Under the pieces are notes generated by a model. That model did no database searches. It had not been told where the DNA came from and saw only the letters and a program-made list of their open reading frames with translations. Below are positions 43,000 to 56,163 of a stretch of DNA of 64,000 nt, piece by piece. Position numbers and translations under genes: made by a program. The DNA comes from Eleginops maclovinus (taxonomy: Eukaryota > Chordata > Actinopteri > Perciformes > Eleginopidae), in NCBI RefSeq assembly GCF_036324505.1, contig NC_086357.1:16682793-16746792 (forward strand), written 5' to 3'. How positions within the stretch are numbered: position 1 is the first letter of the stretch; each line of letters opens with the position of its first letter.

Positions 43000-43289
43000 T
43001 ATAGTTTGCAGTTATTACAAATGAAAGTAATACTGTTTTGTGTTTTAACTAAACTTTATTTTCCATGCACATGTATCCAGATATTCAAAGTTTGACGAAC
43101 ATGCAAATGACACCGTCATCAACTGCTAAATCATGTGCAAAGCTCAGAAAGGCCTGGTTATCTTACAGAGTGATCATAGGGCAATATGGAACTAAAGGTT
43201 AAGGATGCATGGCAATGCCCCAGGTTAAAGTGAGGTGAGAAAGGGTTTTGATGTACTTGGTTATCTTTGCTGTACGGTTCTTGTTTTTT

Positions 43290-43590
43290 AAGCGTTAACA
43301 TAGTTAGATTACACACGTCATCCTCTGCTTTCCGAAATTTCCTCTCATCTCATTACTGCATGTAAATTAGACAGACACAAATTTGTGTGTATTACACTGT
43401 AATTAGGACTATCTCCTATACATGTAGAGTTGCCGACAGCTACATTCTGCAACAGCTGTGTCTCCTTACAAAGTAAAAGACTGGCATGTCCCTTTGAGAC
43501 AATCGTTTTTCACATCAGGTAATTAGAGCAATTAGCCGTATTGTAATTACCTGCTGTCGTTTAGCGTAATGATATTATTTAGAAACACTC
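43290..43590. promoter_or_regulatory. Homeodomain/ZEB-type motif cluster, possible enhancer
   Basis: A non-repetitive block with at least four TAATTA/CAATTA-type cores. It contains a perfect 10-bp inverted repeat, CAGGTAATTA (43516-43525) and TAATTACCTG (43544-43553), whose 18-nt spacer contains another CAATTAG. CAGGTA/TACCTG is the core bound by ZEB/SNAIL zinc-finger repressors, and paired sites are typical for ZEB proteins. CAACAGCTGTG (about 43451-43461) is an E-box. This is inference from motifs only. Confidence 0.35.
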
Positions 43591-46500
43591 TCTAAAGTAA
43601 GATAGAACTACTTACTGAGCATTCAACGTCAGTGTTTAGGCCCACAAATGAGGGCATGCCAGCTGTTAAGCAGACTTTGGTGCTTATGGTTTTAAAATAC
43701 CTCTTCCAGTCTCCTTGACTTATGACGCCAATAAAAGCATTATGCAGTAGAAAAAAGATGTGCAACCTACTATCAAAACAACGTTGCCACTTAATTCCCT
43801 TTAACGCATTGCTTTTCCATATTGCTGAGCATGGGACTTCAAACATTTGATTTCTGCCTTTTCTTCGGCAACACAAGTAAGAATCCAAAAGGACATTTAA
43901 GGAAATAAATAATGTAAGCATATATGTTCAGGGATAAAATGTTATGGTGTAAGACCATGAGCATGCGTGTGTAGAAACATATGCATAAAATAAATTAAAA
44001 GTGAAATCCCTCCCAAACCCTACACTGTTGTTCTATGAGTATTGTCCTTTGTCTGTATTTTGGTTTTTCTTCTTATGTCTGTCTTGGAAGATATTATTAT
44101 TAATAATGATAATTATTTTGATTATCATTATGAATACAATCGAAATAAAATGAACAACTTAGCCCATTAACTTACTAGTGTATCATACCATTGACTGATT
44201 CCTTTCTTTCTTTCCTTTTTCAGAACCTTTTTCTTTTCTCCTGGTATTTCAGCTGTTGTAGGTTTGTTAAAACACACAGGATCATTGGTATTGTATTAAA
44301 AAAAAAAAAAAATTGAACAAGAAGCAAAAGTTATAACAGTATACACAGTGGGGTAAGTGCCAGTAAGCATGACACAACAACCTATTTAAACAAGTGAATG
44401 TTTACAACATTTTAAGTGTAAAAGACATGGAGTCATTTGCTGTGCTAAATAATTATAATGAATATCAAAATGTCAAGGCTTCTAACCTGACATTCTTTCA
44501 CTGCTTTGAAGGAAAACCTGTGGTCACACAGAATATTGTCTTGGTTTTAAGCAACTTCACACATGGTGGTCCCTTTCATGTTAATCAGTTATAGCTCCAT
44601 GCAGTTCTCACCTCTGTTGTACACTAATTGCCTCAGAAGTGCATCGTCAGTAGCAAAACAATAATTGAGTCTTTTGAACGAGCCCAAAAAAGGTCTCTCA
44701 CACTGCAAAGACATCAAAGCGCACCAAGTGAAAACAAAGTGGGCCTGCTGCCAACTCAGGACTGGTCTTTTGACTGATCATTATGAGAGTGCAGTTTTGC
44801 TCCTAATCATCCTTCAATCTAAACAGCCTTGCTAGTACAGAGCCAGGAGGTCTTGTTACCATAATCTAGTGAGAAAATACCCCTGCCAGAGCTTTTCCTT
44901 TTTTTATTTATCAAGCCTGTAATTTACTCTAAACTCTTGGTACTTGAAGGCAGTGGTCACTACAGTTAAAAAAGAAAGTAGGGAATCAAGAGAACTGGAA
45001 CAAGTGGTCTTGAGATTGCAATTCAGAGCACTGCTTGGAGAGCCTCTTCGAAAAAAGTCTTCAATGATTTCTGTAGCATAAAGAATTCTGGGGTAGTTTT
45101 TTTTAATAAAACCTGTACAAAAGTATAGGTTGCCCACCCTGAGAAAAAGGGGGTATGGAAGTAATTATTGATGCTTTTTTTTTTTTATCTGAAAGTACTT
45201 GTTAAAAGGATTGTTATAGCCCAAAACTGTCAGTCAAGCACAGGGTTTTTTTAGAAAGAGAGAGAGAGATGAGCTGTATCTCCCACACAAAACACTGACT
45301 AAAACAGCAGTAGCACAACAACTTTATGTACCTGCAAATCCATGATACGTCCTCTTTAAAAGCGTCCAACTTTAACTATACCTAAATACACACATATAGG
45401 ATTTTTGTCATAAGCTGGTTATCGATATCAATAGAACTAGTTTAACATGTTTGCAATTTAAGATGCACTGTGGTCTTGACATTTTACCCCTTTTTAGGAC
45501 TTACAGTCGTTTATTTTCCAGGCTGCATCAATCAGCTCTGACCTTTAAACTGTAGTTCTGTTTGTTTCAGTTAGTTTTGACATGATTTGTAGTTCTTCTA
45601 ATGAATTTATGGGGTTTCCTCTCAGTGTTGCCAAACAAGATGCATCCATGATAGTGCAAAATCCAGTGCTCTTTTATTTTGGAACCATACTGTCAGATAT
45701 GACGTCAAATGTATCCCACAAGGAGGTCATACGAATGGAAACAAGAATAGACTGAATACAGACTTTTTCCACAGTTTTTTCTGCAAGACAATAAGATCCA
45801 AATATATTACAGCAAATAAATATCACACAGCAATACGCATCCTCACGCAAAAGACTTGAGTTTCACTCGGACATAATGCTGTAGTATACTGCATTTGTTA
45901 TTCCTGGAAGTAACAAGGATTGATCTATCTTGATCAGATGCCTGTACCACCTTTACTGGCTTCGACAGTGAAAGAGCAACGATTTAGCTGAGCCCTTCTG
46001 GTTCCCAACCCAAGTCCCTATGGACTTCGCCACCACCGGGCTAAACCGATGCCAGTTTGGTTCAAGTGAAACCGAAGTGTCACGTTTTTATTGAATAAGA
46101 AATCAATTTTAATGCTTTTCATGCATGGAAATACATTTCATTGAATGCACCTTTTAAAGTCTAACAGGTCACAGTGACCCCAAATCCCACTCTTGTCTTT
46201 ACAAAGGTTGATTTTATTAGGTTGACATGATCAGATTTATATCCACTTCTCTAAGACATAAAAATGGTGAGATGTTGAGTTAGCTAACCACGTCAGATTG
46301 TTTTGAAACCCCTGCTGAAAAATGTAGTTCCTTGTGTCAGAGCTGGAAAGTATGTTATAAATTCAATTGTTTTTATGTTTGCTGTAACACAGCTGAGACA
46401 TTTGAAGTTCTACAATTATGAGCCGTGCCTGACTCAAATAATGAATTAGAGCAGAAACGCTGCAAAGGGCCTTTTTTAATGCTCATGGTAATGACTGATA

Positions 46501-47991
46501 CTGTTCTTGCATTTTATGAAACAGAGTTAAATGCTGCTTGCTGTAGTCAAATCTTTCAAGCAAAGTGAACTCACTCTTATTTGACAGCTTTTAAAATAGA
46601 TGCCCTGCTAATAATATATCAGGTGCTTATACTGTAATGCAGCCAACAGGGTGGCTGGTTACACTGTAAGACTGTGGCCATTACTCTCGCTTACTTTTAG
46701 AAACATCTGAGGTCATAGTGTCATCAAATGCCATCACAGTTTGAGGGTTTGGTTAACTGGTCATCATGCCCACTGAATAAACTGTGATAAAGTGTTCTTC
46801 AACCATACACACACACTTCCGCTTTAATGACTGTGGGTCACTAAAATATGTGGCCCTTTTACTGCAAAGCTTCACTCAAGCTTGAAGTTAAAATAGCACT
46901 TCAACCTTTCTTCCAGTTTTGCGGGGAAGGAAACGGGCAGTACCTAATGGCAAGCACAGAGACTGTCGTCATGGGAGTATCAGCAGGGAATTTGTGTCAC
47001 CATTCCCTTCCTGTTAGCCTGGCCAACAGTAGACCTTAAACCCCAAGATAAGAACTTTAAGCAGTCACAGCTCAACTTTATTACTGCAGCTTAATGCAAA
47101 AAAAACCCTCGGTTTGCTTGTGTTTCCCAGGTATGTGGCCAAATCTTCTTTACCCATCTCATCAACAAGTGAAAAGACAGGAAGCTTCGAGAGCAGTTCC
47201 TTTAAGGGTCGCCAAGGAAAGAACCTTGGTGTGTTTGACATTACGGACATCTACAATGTTGCGGCAGTTGAAACCAGCCAAGAAAAAATGAGGCAAATAT
47301 CAATTTGGGATTCCAAAATCAAAATTGGTCTGCCTTAACCCACACCTCCATTGGTTCCATGGTGAGCTGGAGGTTTGATTATCTCATAGGTTTACGTTAG
47401 CTGTTGAAGAACGCTACATCTAGAGCCACATTGGTGAGTCATTAGTTACTCACTGGACACCAGGAATGGTAACCATAAACAGAGGCACGCTGTTTAGGTT
47501 GGGATTGTGCATTGTGTTCCTTCATCAATGCTCCTAATTAATATAACACAATCCTGAATGATCAAGACATGTTTCTCATACGTATTTAACAGTGGCAATG
47601 ATGCCGGAAAAATATTTGACAATTTGTTCCCTTAAATCCTAACATTGAAAAGTAGACTAACATGAAGGCACATGAGCAGTTCACTAAAGGTTTACAACGG
47701 TTTTGCATTTTTAGAGTGAGACAGCCAATACCTTAAAGGGTGATGTACGTAACGTTTTTATTTGTATGTTTAATTCCTGAAGCCTACTAATACCGCAATT
47801 ATATAACTAAATACTGCACATGTTTGAGGTTTAGCACATGCTTCTTAGAACACTTACAACATAAATTAAAGCTTAATCTGACAAAGAATAGGAAAATCTG
47901 AAGCAAGCATCAGTTCTGAGTTTCCACGCAATTAAAGCATTGAACAATGAGTATCGCAAGGACCAGACTTACACTTCTAAAGTAATATGAA
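43591..47991. other. Non-coding stretch, no gene seen
   Basis: AT-rich, with short chance ORFs. Poly(A) and poly(T) runs lie near 44299-44313 and 45175-45187. A GC-richer patch at about 45950-46080 (CCACCACCGGGCTAAACCGA) could be an old transposon fragment, but I see no ends. About 46610-46760 may be regulatory on composition alone. Confidence 0.45.
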
Positions 47992-48152
47992 TGTGGCGGG
48001 GTGGTGAGGTGAAAATCTAGAGTATTAAAGTTTAATAAAAGGGGGACCGACAACGCCACCTGGGGACTTGCACCCCAAGATATAAACCTTCAAAGATTTG
48101 GGCACAAGTTCGTACTGAGGGGCAGAGACGTGTTTTGTACAGAAAAGAAACT

Positions 48153-48158
48153 TTTATT
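48153..48158 (-). terminator. Poly(A) signal AATAAA in the LTR
   Basis: AATAAA on the minus strand, placed downstream of the TATA box in the putative LTR. A further AATAAA lies upstream near 48255. Confidence 0.4.
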
Positions 48159-48838
48159 AATTATGAATAAACAACAAAAGAAGCTAAGGAAGAGGATGCT
48201 AAAAAGACATCATACAAAGTCATCACATTGTAAACAATAGTACAGTTTAATATCTTTATTACTAACAAAAGGTTTTAAAATCTTTATGTAAAAGCTGACA
48301 TTTAAATCAAAACAGAAAAATAAACTAAACCTCGGTGAGATGAGGCCAGTTAATGGGGTAGCATACTACTTTGTGACACTCGGGTGCAACCACTTACTCA
48401 CAGGTGCAGTCACAGCAAACCAGTCACAGCAAGTAGGTCACTCATTCGTGCTCCCCGGTGATCTCCACCACAGCAAACAGTGATACGGACTAGCCCTGCC
48501 GATATACTGGCACTCAGCTTGAATAGCAAACTAAGACTAAAAACTAAACCTAAACAAACAAGAAAATCCCAGCTGGCAAAAGGAACCAAACTAAACAAAA
48601 CCAAAGTAACCATACAAAACCAAACTAAACAGCAATGAACAAAACAGCAATAAACAACACAGCAGCAGGTAAACCACCATAGGAAGTCAGCAGACAACTG
48701 TAAATATATATAAGGAAATATAAGCAAGTCAGTACAAAGAGACAATAACTTGTTGTCAACATGTGGTCAAAGACAGCCTACCTGCACCACCGACCATGAG
48801 GACAGGGCCATGGGGAAGGATGATTGCAGCAGGTGCCA

Positions 48839-48844
48839 TTTATA
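48839..48844 (-). promoter_or_regulatory. TATA box of the putative LTR
   Basis: TATAAA on the minus strand within GAGTATAAATGGC, about 70 nt inside the LTR 5' end. Downstream sequence is CpG-poor, with an AATAAA signal some 680 nt on. Confidence 0.45.
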
Positions 48845-48916
48845 CTCTCTCTAATTAGGGGGAGTGGTTCGGGGAGGAGTCAGGCCCTGAGCTGCTTTTC
48901 CCAGCACCCAGCTACA

Positions 48917-51900
48917 TTAAAGATTAGTTTAAAAAAGATTACACAGAGGTAATGCAAATTAAAAATAGATCAAATTCTAAGACAGAGTTGTAAATGATAC
49001 AAGTTGTCAAGACAGGTCATAGGCACAATTACGTTTAATTTTTTCTAGATAATAATTCAGTTGTATGAGAAACCTAAAACAGTGCTAACTAAAACACCAG
49101 CTGACTGATCTGAGATATTCCCATTGAACACAATCAGAGCGAAAAACCCAAAAGCAAAAAGTCTGAGTGAAGCTTTAAGTGGCTGGTGACTGTTGCCCAG
49201 TGTGGTCTGCCGCATGTGTTTTACTACGGAGCTCTGAGGTCGAGAACAGTACACCTGGGACACAGCACACACACTGCTGGAGGAAGTGGTCCTCCGCCAA
49301 AGAAAGCAATAGAAATTTCCATAGAAATCACCAGTCGGCTGAGACCCCCCCCTCCCACCTTCAAACTCTCTTCTTTATTAAGGTTAAAAACAATTGGAGG
49401 TTTTGATCGTATTGAACAATGTATGCCTCTATCACAGTTGTGTATTAAAAATATTCTGTAGACCTAGAGCTAATAAAGACCTGTGTGGCCATATTTAGAT
49501 TGGCAGGTCCTTTTTTGTCCTGAAGAATGACATACACATGTCAAGGCCATCTAATTATTCTAGTTGTTAATTGCTTTGTTACGCTTTTTTATCTTTGTGT
49601 AACTGCTCTTCTTTAAGTTGACAAATACGCTTGAAGTGAGCTAAGACAAAGTGAATTACTTTTGGTTTTCACACTGCATTGAAATTGTTAAATGAAACCA
49701 ATCAAATCAACTATGATGTCTTAAGAGATATAAAATATAATATAATATGCTGTTTAAGATTAAGCAGCATATTGTATAACTTGTAATAGGACATTGGATG
49801 TCATTATTAATTGATAATGTCATTAAATATGTTAGGTGATAAGTTCACAAAATGTATAAGATTACAACTGTGTGATTTAAAGGCTGAAAACCATGCAGCA
49901 TCTGCAACTTAGATCAAATAATGGCCATTATAATGTGATGTACAAACCCTTCATTTCATTGCTTTTCCAACATTCAGTGTCAAACCGCAGAAGTAGAATG
50001 GTCTCCAAGTGCATATTGGCTATTATGCTGCATTCATAGAGAGGGGAGGAAAAACATAATGTCTCCTTGGCTTATCATGGAGTCAAAAATCACCACAGGC
50101 AGGTTAGTTAGAGCTGCACTCCTCCCTCTTATTCCAATAAAATTTTTCATCTCCAAGACAGATATCTCAATAGTCCTGCTTGTTATTCCAGAGCATGCAC
50201 CCATTTCCACATGAAGCAACTGGACAAGTAATAACGTTCATCTATAACGACAGAAACCCACAGGTTGTATTCTGAGTGTTCAATAAAATTAGCATTCAGA
50301 TTTTTATAGACTATATCTGTGCAGCCCATTAGCTTTAATGACAAGTGATTAGTTATTTTATGGTTTCATGGCATTTTGAAGCCTAAAGAACTTTTGTTAT
50401 GTTGTATCATAGTGTTTCATACTGCAGATGTGTCCTTTTTCCCCCCGTAAGGCTCAGCCAATTTCACAGCATTGAGCCTCATTTCTCCATACAAAAATTC
50501 TGTAATGGAAAGAGTGTTGATATGAACTTTTATTTTCTTCTCAAATGTGGTTTATGTTCATGACAATTTGTATAACGTGTTCAGTGGTTTGACATGTAAA
50601 CATACAGGCAAGCTCTAAAAACAAAACAATGTGTATACTGAATATGGGTGGTGGTTCGTTTGAAACAATTAAACCCGCATCTGGTGACTGGAACATTTAT
50701 ACCTATGATGCTAAAGGTGCTCAAATGAACCTCCCCAAGTTTATTTTGGTAGGATTAAGTAGTCTTTGAATAAATACCCCGATCCGAACTGACACCAAGG
50801 AAATTGTGAAGCAAGTAGTCACTGTTATAAATGCTCATGTTTTCTGTAAACTAATTGAGAAGTGAACTTCATGGAGTTTTGTTTGTGGTGTTGTCTCAAC
50901 TGCGTTTAATGTTTCCTTTGTTTACTTTCTAAGTGGAGTAAAATTAGGCAAGTAATGAAACTCTTGTTCTTTACGGCTGTCTTGTTGTTTGAATACTTTT
51001 TTCCCTTCTTAATTTAAATGTTACATTAGACACTTTTTTTGGTGTGTAATTAAGCCAAATAAAGAGTTTCTGCTTTTTAGTGATGTAAAAGTGTCACCAA
51101 ACAATCAGACAGATCCCAACAAGGCTAGTCAAGAGAAGACTATCTGAGGGAAGCTGAAATTAAGTAAAACAAGGTGGGACAGGAAGAGGAAAAGGGCTAT
51201 TGTTTTGAATAAGAGTTATCAGAGAGGCCAATGTTTCTCCACCTTCTAAATATTGTTGAGGTTCATGATGTGTAAGGATTTGGTGGAGTTTTCCTGTCCT
51301 TTATCTTTCAAAGACAGAAGCCCAAATCATTTGTTGTTATTCAGGGGGTAGCTCAGCATGCTTTTGTAAGGGCCTATAGATGTAAGCCGAAAAGTCATTC
51401 AATTCCCAAAACGCCTTGGTATTTGGAAAATGAAATTCTAAATTAGGGGCAGAAACTAATAAACATATTACTGTCTGCTTCCTATACAATAGATAAGATA
51501 GGTTAACATTCACTCATTGAGTTTGACAAGTGGAAATCGTGTTTAACTTCAAATATATGACCTTGAGAGATAGCATTTCAAACACAGCTGTTTGTCTCTG
51601 AAAGCAAAACAATAAAATCCTTGAACAAAATGAATATGATAAACCACTTAGCAATAGGTTTTACCGTACAGGAAGCTGCTCATGCTGACATTTCCTGCTA
51701 CTCATGCCGCACTGCACAGCTCATGTCCTTTCTTTGTCATATCAAATCCTAGCCACTCAGAAAGCACCCACTTATCTTTAAATCAAATGTTGACCGTCAC
51801 TCTATATTTTTCCACAACCTATTAAGAGCTGATTAACTGTAAGGCAAGTAGCCATTGTCATTTTCTGCATCAGAATGGATTTTATTAGTTATTATTTCCT

Positions 51901-51981
51901 AACACGTTTTCATACCGGGGAAATAATAACATATACCGTATCGTACATATACCCTCCATGACGTCCACCTTCACTCCCACC

Positions 51982-51983
<2 letters not shown>
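48917..51983. other. Non-coding stretch, no gene seen
   Basis: AT-rich (TATAATATAATATG near 49730-49750), with only chance ORFs. Nothing with boundaries is recognised. Confidence 0.5.
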
Positions 51984-52077
<94 letters not shown>

Positions 52078-52131
52078 TGTGTGTCTGTGTGTGTCTGTGT
52101 ATGTGGGTATGTGGGTATGTGTGAGTGTGTG
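51984..52131 (+). repeat. (TG)46 microsatellite with degenerate 3' part
   Basis: About 93 bp of pure TG (51984-52076), then TCTGTG- and TATGTGGG-type variants to about 52131. Long poly-Cys/Val and poly-His/Thr ORFs across it are repeat artefacts. Confidence 0.98.
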
Positions 52132-52323
52132 TATTGGGGGGGAGTTGAGTGGCTGGAAGTCGAGCATAATTGGAGTTGAGCACAGTTCTCTGAAGCACAT
52201 TAACACAGAGCCCACACTGTACCAGGTTCCACAGAGGGCAATACAGCTGCGCAAAAACACGTATATGGAAAACCAAGCTGATACAAAACAGAAATGTCTG
52301 AACTGAACAACAAGGAGGGGCGA

Positions 52324-52349
52324 ATGGTTGGAGGGGGGCCTCCAACCAT
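52324..52349. repeat. Perfect 11-bp hairpin with GGGG loop
   Basis: ATGGTTGGAGG (52324-52334), GGGG (52335-52338), CCTCCAACCAT (52339-52349). The stem is perfect with a 4-nt loop and could extrude as a cruciform. It has no T-run after it and no known RNA family match. Confidence 0.85.
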
Positions 52350-55300
52350 GATTGGGGACCACCTCAAAATGGGTCAAAAGAATCGAGTAGGAAGAAAAAG
52401 TTGATCATTAGCCAGTATGCTCCAAATTGTTTTTGTTGCCCTGCACTAAATGACCATTACAGCATGCTACTGTCATTGAAAATATTACAGGAGCACAGAG
52501 TTTTAGTATTAGTATTTATTTTCTGGTTAGTTGTAGAAAACAACAGAAAACAGTTAACAGGAACAATATTTTAGAATGAACGATGACAGGGGGAAAAAAG
52601 GTAATTCTGTGGTTTTTTTCGGACTACCCCTTGTCAACCTTTGTTGTTTTTGGTTCTAAACGTTGACTACCTTGTAATAGCATAATTTATATTAACTGTG
52701 GCCTTACCTGTTACAGTTTCTTCCAAAAGTATGTCCTATTTGCTTACTGCTTTTAAACTTGATATGACAACGTGATTCAACCAAAGTGAATCGATAAGTT
52801 AAGTAGATCTTTAGTCGAGGGAAACACATGGAGGTGATGAAGCTTGAGTCTTCGGCAGCCGGATTTCATTTGTTTTAAATAAACAACAAGAACAAATATC
52901 TGCAGCTCACAGCCAGATAGCCACCTACATTGGCAAGAACTGGGAAAGACATCATAGTGTGATCGACAAGGGAACTCTGGCCAGTACAGTGTGGGAACAC
53001 CGCAGCAATGATAGCTTCGCACCAAAGATGCAGCCTGAATGACAAAATATGGATATTGTGGATTACCACATAAACTTATAACCAGATGAGCACAAACAGA
53101 CACAAAAACCAAATGAAGTGAATTTTTTCAACGTGTAGTATCATAATCCTTGCCATAACCATTTGCTCATAAACCCAGAGTACAGTAACACATCTTGTGA
53201 TTGCACACACATATGGTAGCAATTAAGCTCATGCCAGTCGGGCTAGCCTCCTGTGGCTAGACCTTGCGGTAGTCACACCAGTTTCACTTAAGTCATAGTG
53301 CCAAGTATGGTTAATGTCACAGCAGATGATTTTAACCTGACACAGCCATGTCTTTACAGAATGAGTGTTGAGGCTGTCTGGTAAACTGTATGGTTATGTG
53401 CTGGAATAAGGTGAAGTGGGATTAGTCTAATATCATTGTCTGAGTAACAGTTTCCAAAGATGTTAAGAGCAGTTTGATGAGTTTTTTCCTGCTGTCCATT
53501 TTCCTGCCTAAAGGTTGTGGTTCACCAAGGTGGGTGGGACCAGAGAGTTCGATTTCTTTGCGACAGGCACTGACTCAATTGAATTGATGCCCACTGGCAT
53601 ATTCATCCAAGAGTGCGGTGGTTAAATATGTGCTGATTTGCAGGCACACTAACATTTCCTCTCTTAAAATATCGTAATTTTAAAAATAAGAGATTCAAAG
53701 TCTTTCTTTCTTGATACCATTTCAGTATTGGTTGGCAAGGGGATGGTATCAATGCCAAAAATAAATTAACTTAGGGTTGTTTTTTGTCTTGTCTTGTTGT
53801 ACAATACGAGCCTATTTGAAGTTATAAATGGAAGAATTGGGCATATATCGTTAGGCTTAGGGTTAGGGTTATTTAAAAACCACATGTACATGTAAATATC
53901 TTCCAATGTGTCTTTTTCTTTCCCCTAAAATTGAATAATTAAAACTACAACAACTAGGTTTTGAGTTAGTAAGGTTGTAATTCATTTGTTTGACATCAAC
54001 TGTTCCCTTACTGCGAATATTATGTGTATACTGTATGTTGTTGATATTTGATGATTAAAGTATCTGTGCATTTTAATGCATCTGCTCCTTTTTCAGTGGT
54101 GACATTTTACACATGTGTTGCCCTCTTACTTAACATTTTAGCTGTTTCTCTTCACTCCAACAAGTGTGAAAAGTTACCAAATTACCAGAATCTGGAGACA
54201 GAAGAATGAATTCTACAAACAGGAAAAGGTGTGATACTCATGAAAGACAACCACATTAACTGTGACTCATTTTAAAATCAGAGCTGCCAAAGTGCACTCA
54301 ACATCACAGAAAGACTATATTATTTAACAATTATTTTCCAACAAATGAATGGGAGGAAAGTTGATTCGTCATTACTTGGAGAGATGGCATGTTTCCTATA
54401 CAAACCCTATCTTTTAGCTCCCTGCCACAAACTTCCAAATAGAGTCAGCTGGTTTGTTTTGATGCTTTTAAGTCTTAATTGTTCTTGTTGACTAATGCTC
54501 AAACAACTCAGCTCATGCCACCATGCCTTCAGACTCCCTCTCCACAATTTATTTTGTTTATGTGGAAAGTCATGGTGATTGAATTTCCGCTTTCACATTT
54601 AAAGAACAGATGAGAACATGTCTTCCAAAATTAGATATGCACCATATGAACTGATTTACTCCCTTTTTTTCACTTAGTCTTAACTGAAAATTAAAGAGTT
54701 GCAGGATATGCGTAACAGGATAGTTGCCTATTGCTTTGATTGACAAAGTGATAAAGCATGGGCTGACAAAAGTATACATGGGATGAACTTTAGAAAGGGA
54801 CTTTTCCCTGCAAGGACCTTTAGTTATCTTCAATTTCCCCTATGTGACTTTTTATACTTTTTTTTTTTTCTCGTTTGCTTGGGAAAACGTGGCCTTTTAG
54901 GTTTCTTAGTTTGATGTTTTAGTCATTCGAATTGCACATTAAATAATCCTTTCAGTTCATGATAAATGGCCTGAAATTGTGTTTGCTAATCTGTCTTTTA
55001 GCATTGTAACACATGATAGTTCTGTGGCATGTTGATGCATTATTCAATACATCTATTAATCCATCAAAAGTCAATTTAGCAGAGACCAACTGTGCAGCAA
55101 ACTCACCCAACTATGTAATGATATCAATCCAAACTCTGGCAGTGACCATTTTGTCTTTAACAATGCTCTTAAGATTAATGTTTGTGCAGAGCAGTCCAGA
55201 AATACATGATCTGAAATAATAGTCCTGCTTTTAGTGACAACAAGTCTTTTATTCAGTGCCAAATTGCACTAGTTGGAGGCCTTTGGGATCTTTCTTCTTA

Positions 55301-56080
55301 CTCTAGGCACCACTATTTGGTTTTCAGCCCTTAATTTAGTTCGAATCAACATCCCCACCCAGAACAAATGGTCTACCTCAGATGACTCTCAAAACAGATC
55401 ACACAGGATGAGCCCAGGTCTCCAACCGGGCTTCCTATAACCTTTGAAAGCCCTCCGAGGAGCCTCTCCTTGTCAAGTGTTTCAGAGAATCAAATGTGGA
55501 TCAAACATTTTGTTGTTTTTCTTATCTGTGTTTCCTGTCCAGTTGTTTGACCAACTGACTTTCACTCAAAATAAAAGGAGGAAGTACTGTAAAGAGTGAA
55601 AATGAAGAATGAAATACATAACAATAATATTACTATAGCGGTAGGACATTTTTTAAGGCTAATAATTAAGTACATAGACTATGACCCCATAAATAATTTA
55701 GTATTGTCAAAAGTAGTTTTTAGTAGTAGAAGAAGTACTAACTTTTATTTGTATATTGTAACACAATATCTTTTGAATCTGTTAAGTCTGTAGGAGATTT
55801 TCCTTGAGACGAACAAGAAGGATGATTTCAAATTAAACAAACACTTACTTGAACCGGTTAGTTATGGAATAAAACATATTTATGACAGTGACATTGTTTA
55901 CCTCTCATTTGTGATCTTCTGAACAAAGTAGAAGCAGTTGTAGTCAAACCAGCTAAACTCATATAGATTGGTTGTTTTTTTTAAATGTGAGTAGTCATGT
56001 ATTTCCAACTCTTCCAAGTCTGAAATAACTTAACCAAAAACAGTAGTGATTTTGAAGCCCAGAGGCAGAGAGAGAGAACA
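52350..56080. other. Non-coding stretch, no gene seen
   Basis: AT-rich, with short chance ORFs on both strands and a short telomere-like run at 53851-53871. A possible small exon at about 54166-54232 was considered and rejected because its acceptor is weak. Confidence 0.5.
53851..53871 (+). repeat. Short telomere-like TTAGGG motif
   Basis: TTAGGC followed by two TTAGGG units and TTA. Confidence 0.8.
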
Positions 56081-56163
56081 GGAGGAGGAGGAGGAGGAGG
56101 AGGAGGAGGAGGAGGAGGAAGAGGAAGAGGACTCAGGAGGAGGAGGAGGAGGAGGAGGAGGAG
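56081..56163 (+). repeat. (GGA)n microsatellite with one interruption
   Basis: Two blocks of GGA, about 56081-56118 and 56135-56163, split by a GGAAGAGGAAGAGGACTC-like interruption. It is preceded by a short GAGA run. Poly-Glu/Gly and poly-Ser/Pro ORFs in the three phases are artefacts. Confidence 0.97.

Larger units (their letters stand above)
47992..48916 (-). mobile_element. Probable solo LTR of an LTR retrotransposon, minus strand
   Basis: On the minus strand the 925-bp segment starts TGTAGCTGGG and ends CCCCGCCACA, the TG...CA form of an LTR. It carries a TATA box (GTATAAATGG, 48839-48844) about 70 nt from its 5' end, and an AATAAA signal (48153-48158) roughly 165 nt before its 3' end. 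That order fits U3-R-U5. The flanks TGAA (47988-47991) and TTAA (48917-48920) match at 3 of 4 positions, so a decayed 4-bp target duplication is possible but unproven. No second LTR, primer-binding site, gag or pol is visible. The 111-residue minus-strand ORF inside has no recognisable domain. The alternative is another repeat type with a chance promoter. Confidence 0.5.

Noticed and set aside
48410..48745. 111-residue hydrophobic minus-strand ORF
   Set aside because: Lies inside the probable LTR, is rich in Cys/Leu/Val from low-complexity sequence, and has no retrotransposon protein motif.
51910..52377. 155-residue minus-strand ORF and overlapping ORFs
   Set aside because: Again a translation of the TG microsatellite; frames are open on both strands at once.
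54166..54232. Possible + strand exon ending AAAAG|GTGTGA
   Set aside because: The acceptor (CCAACAAG) is weak and the open frame is short with no recognisable product.
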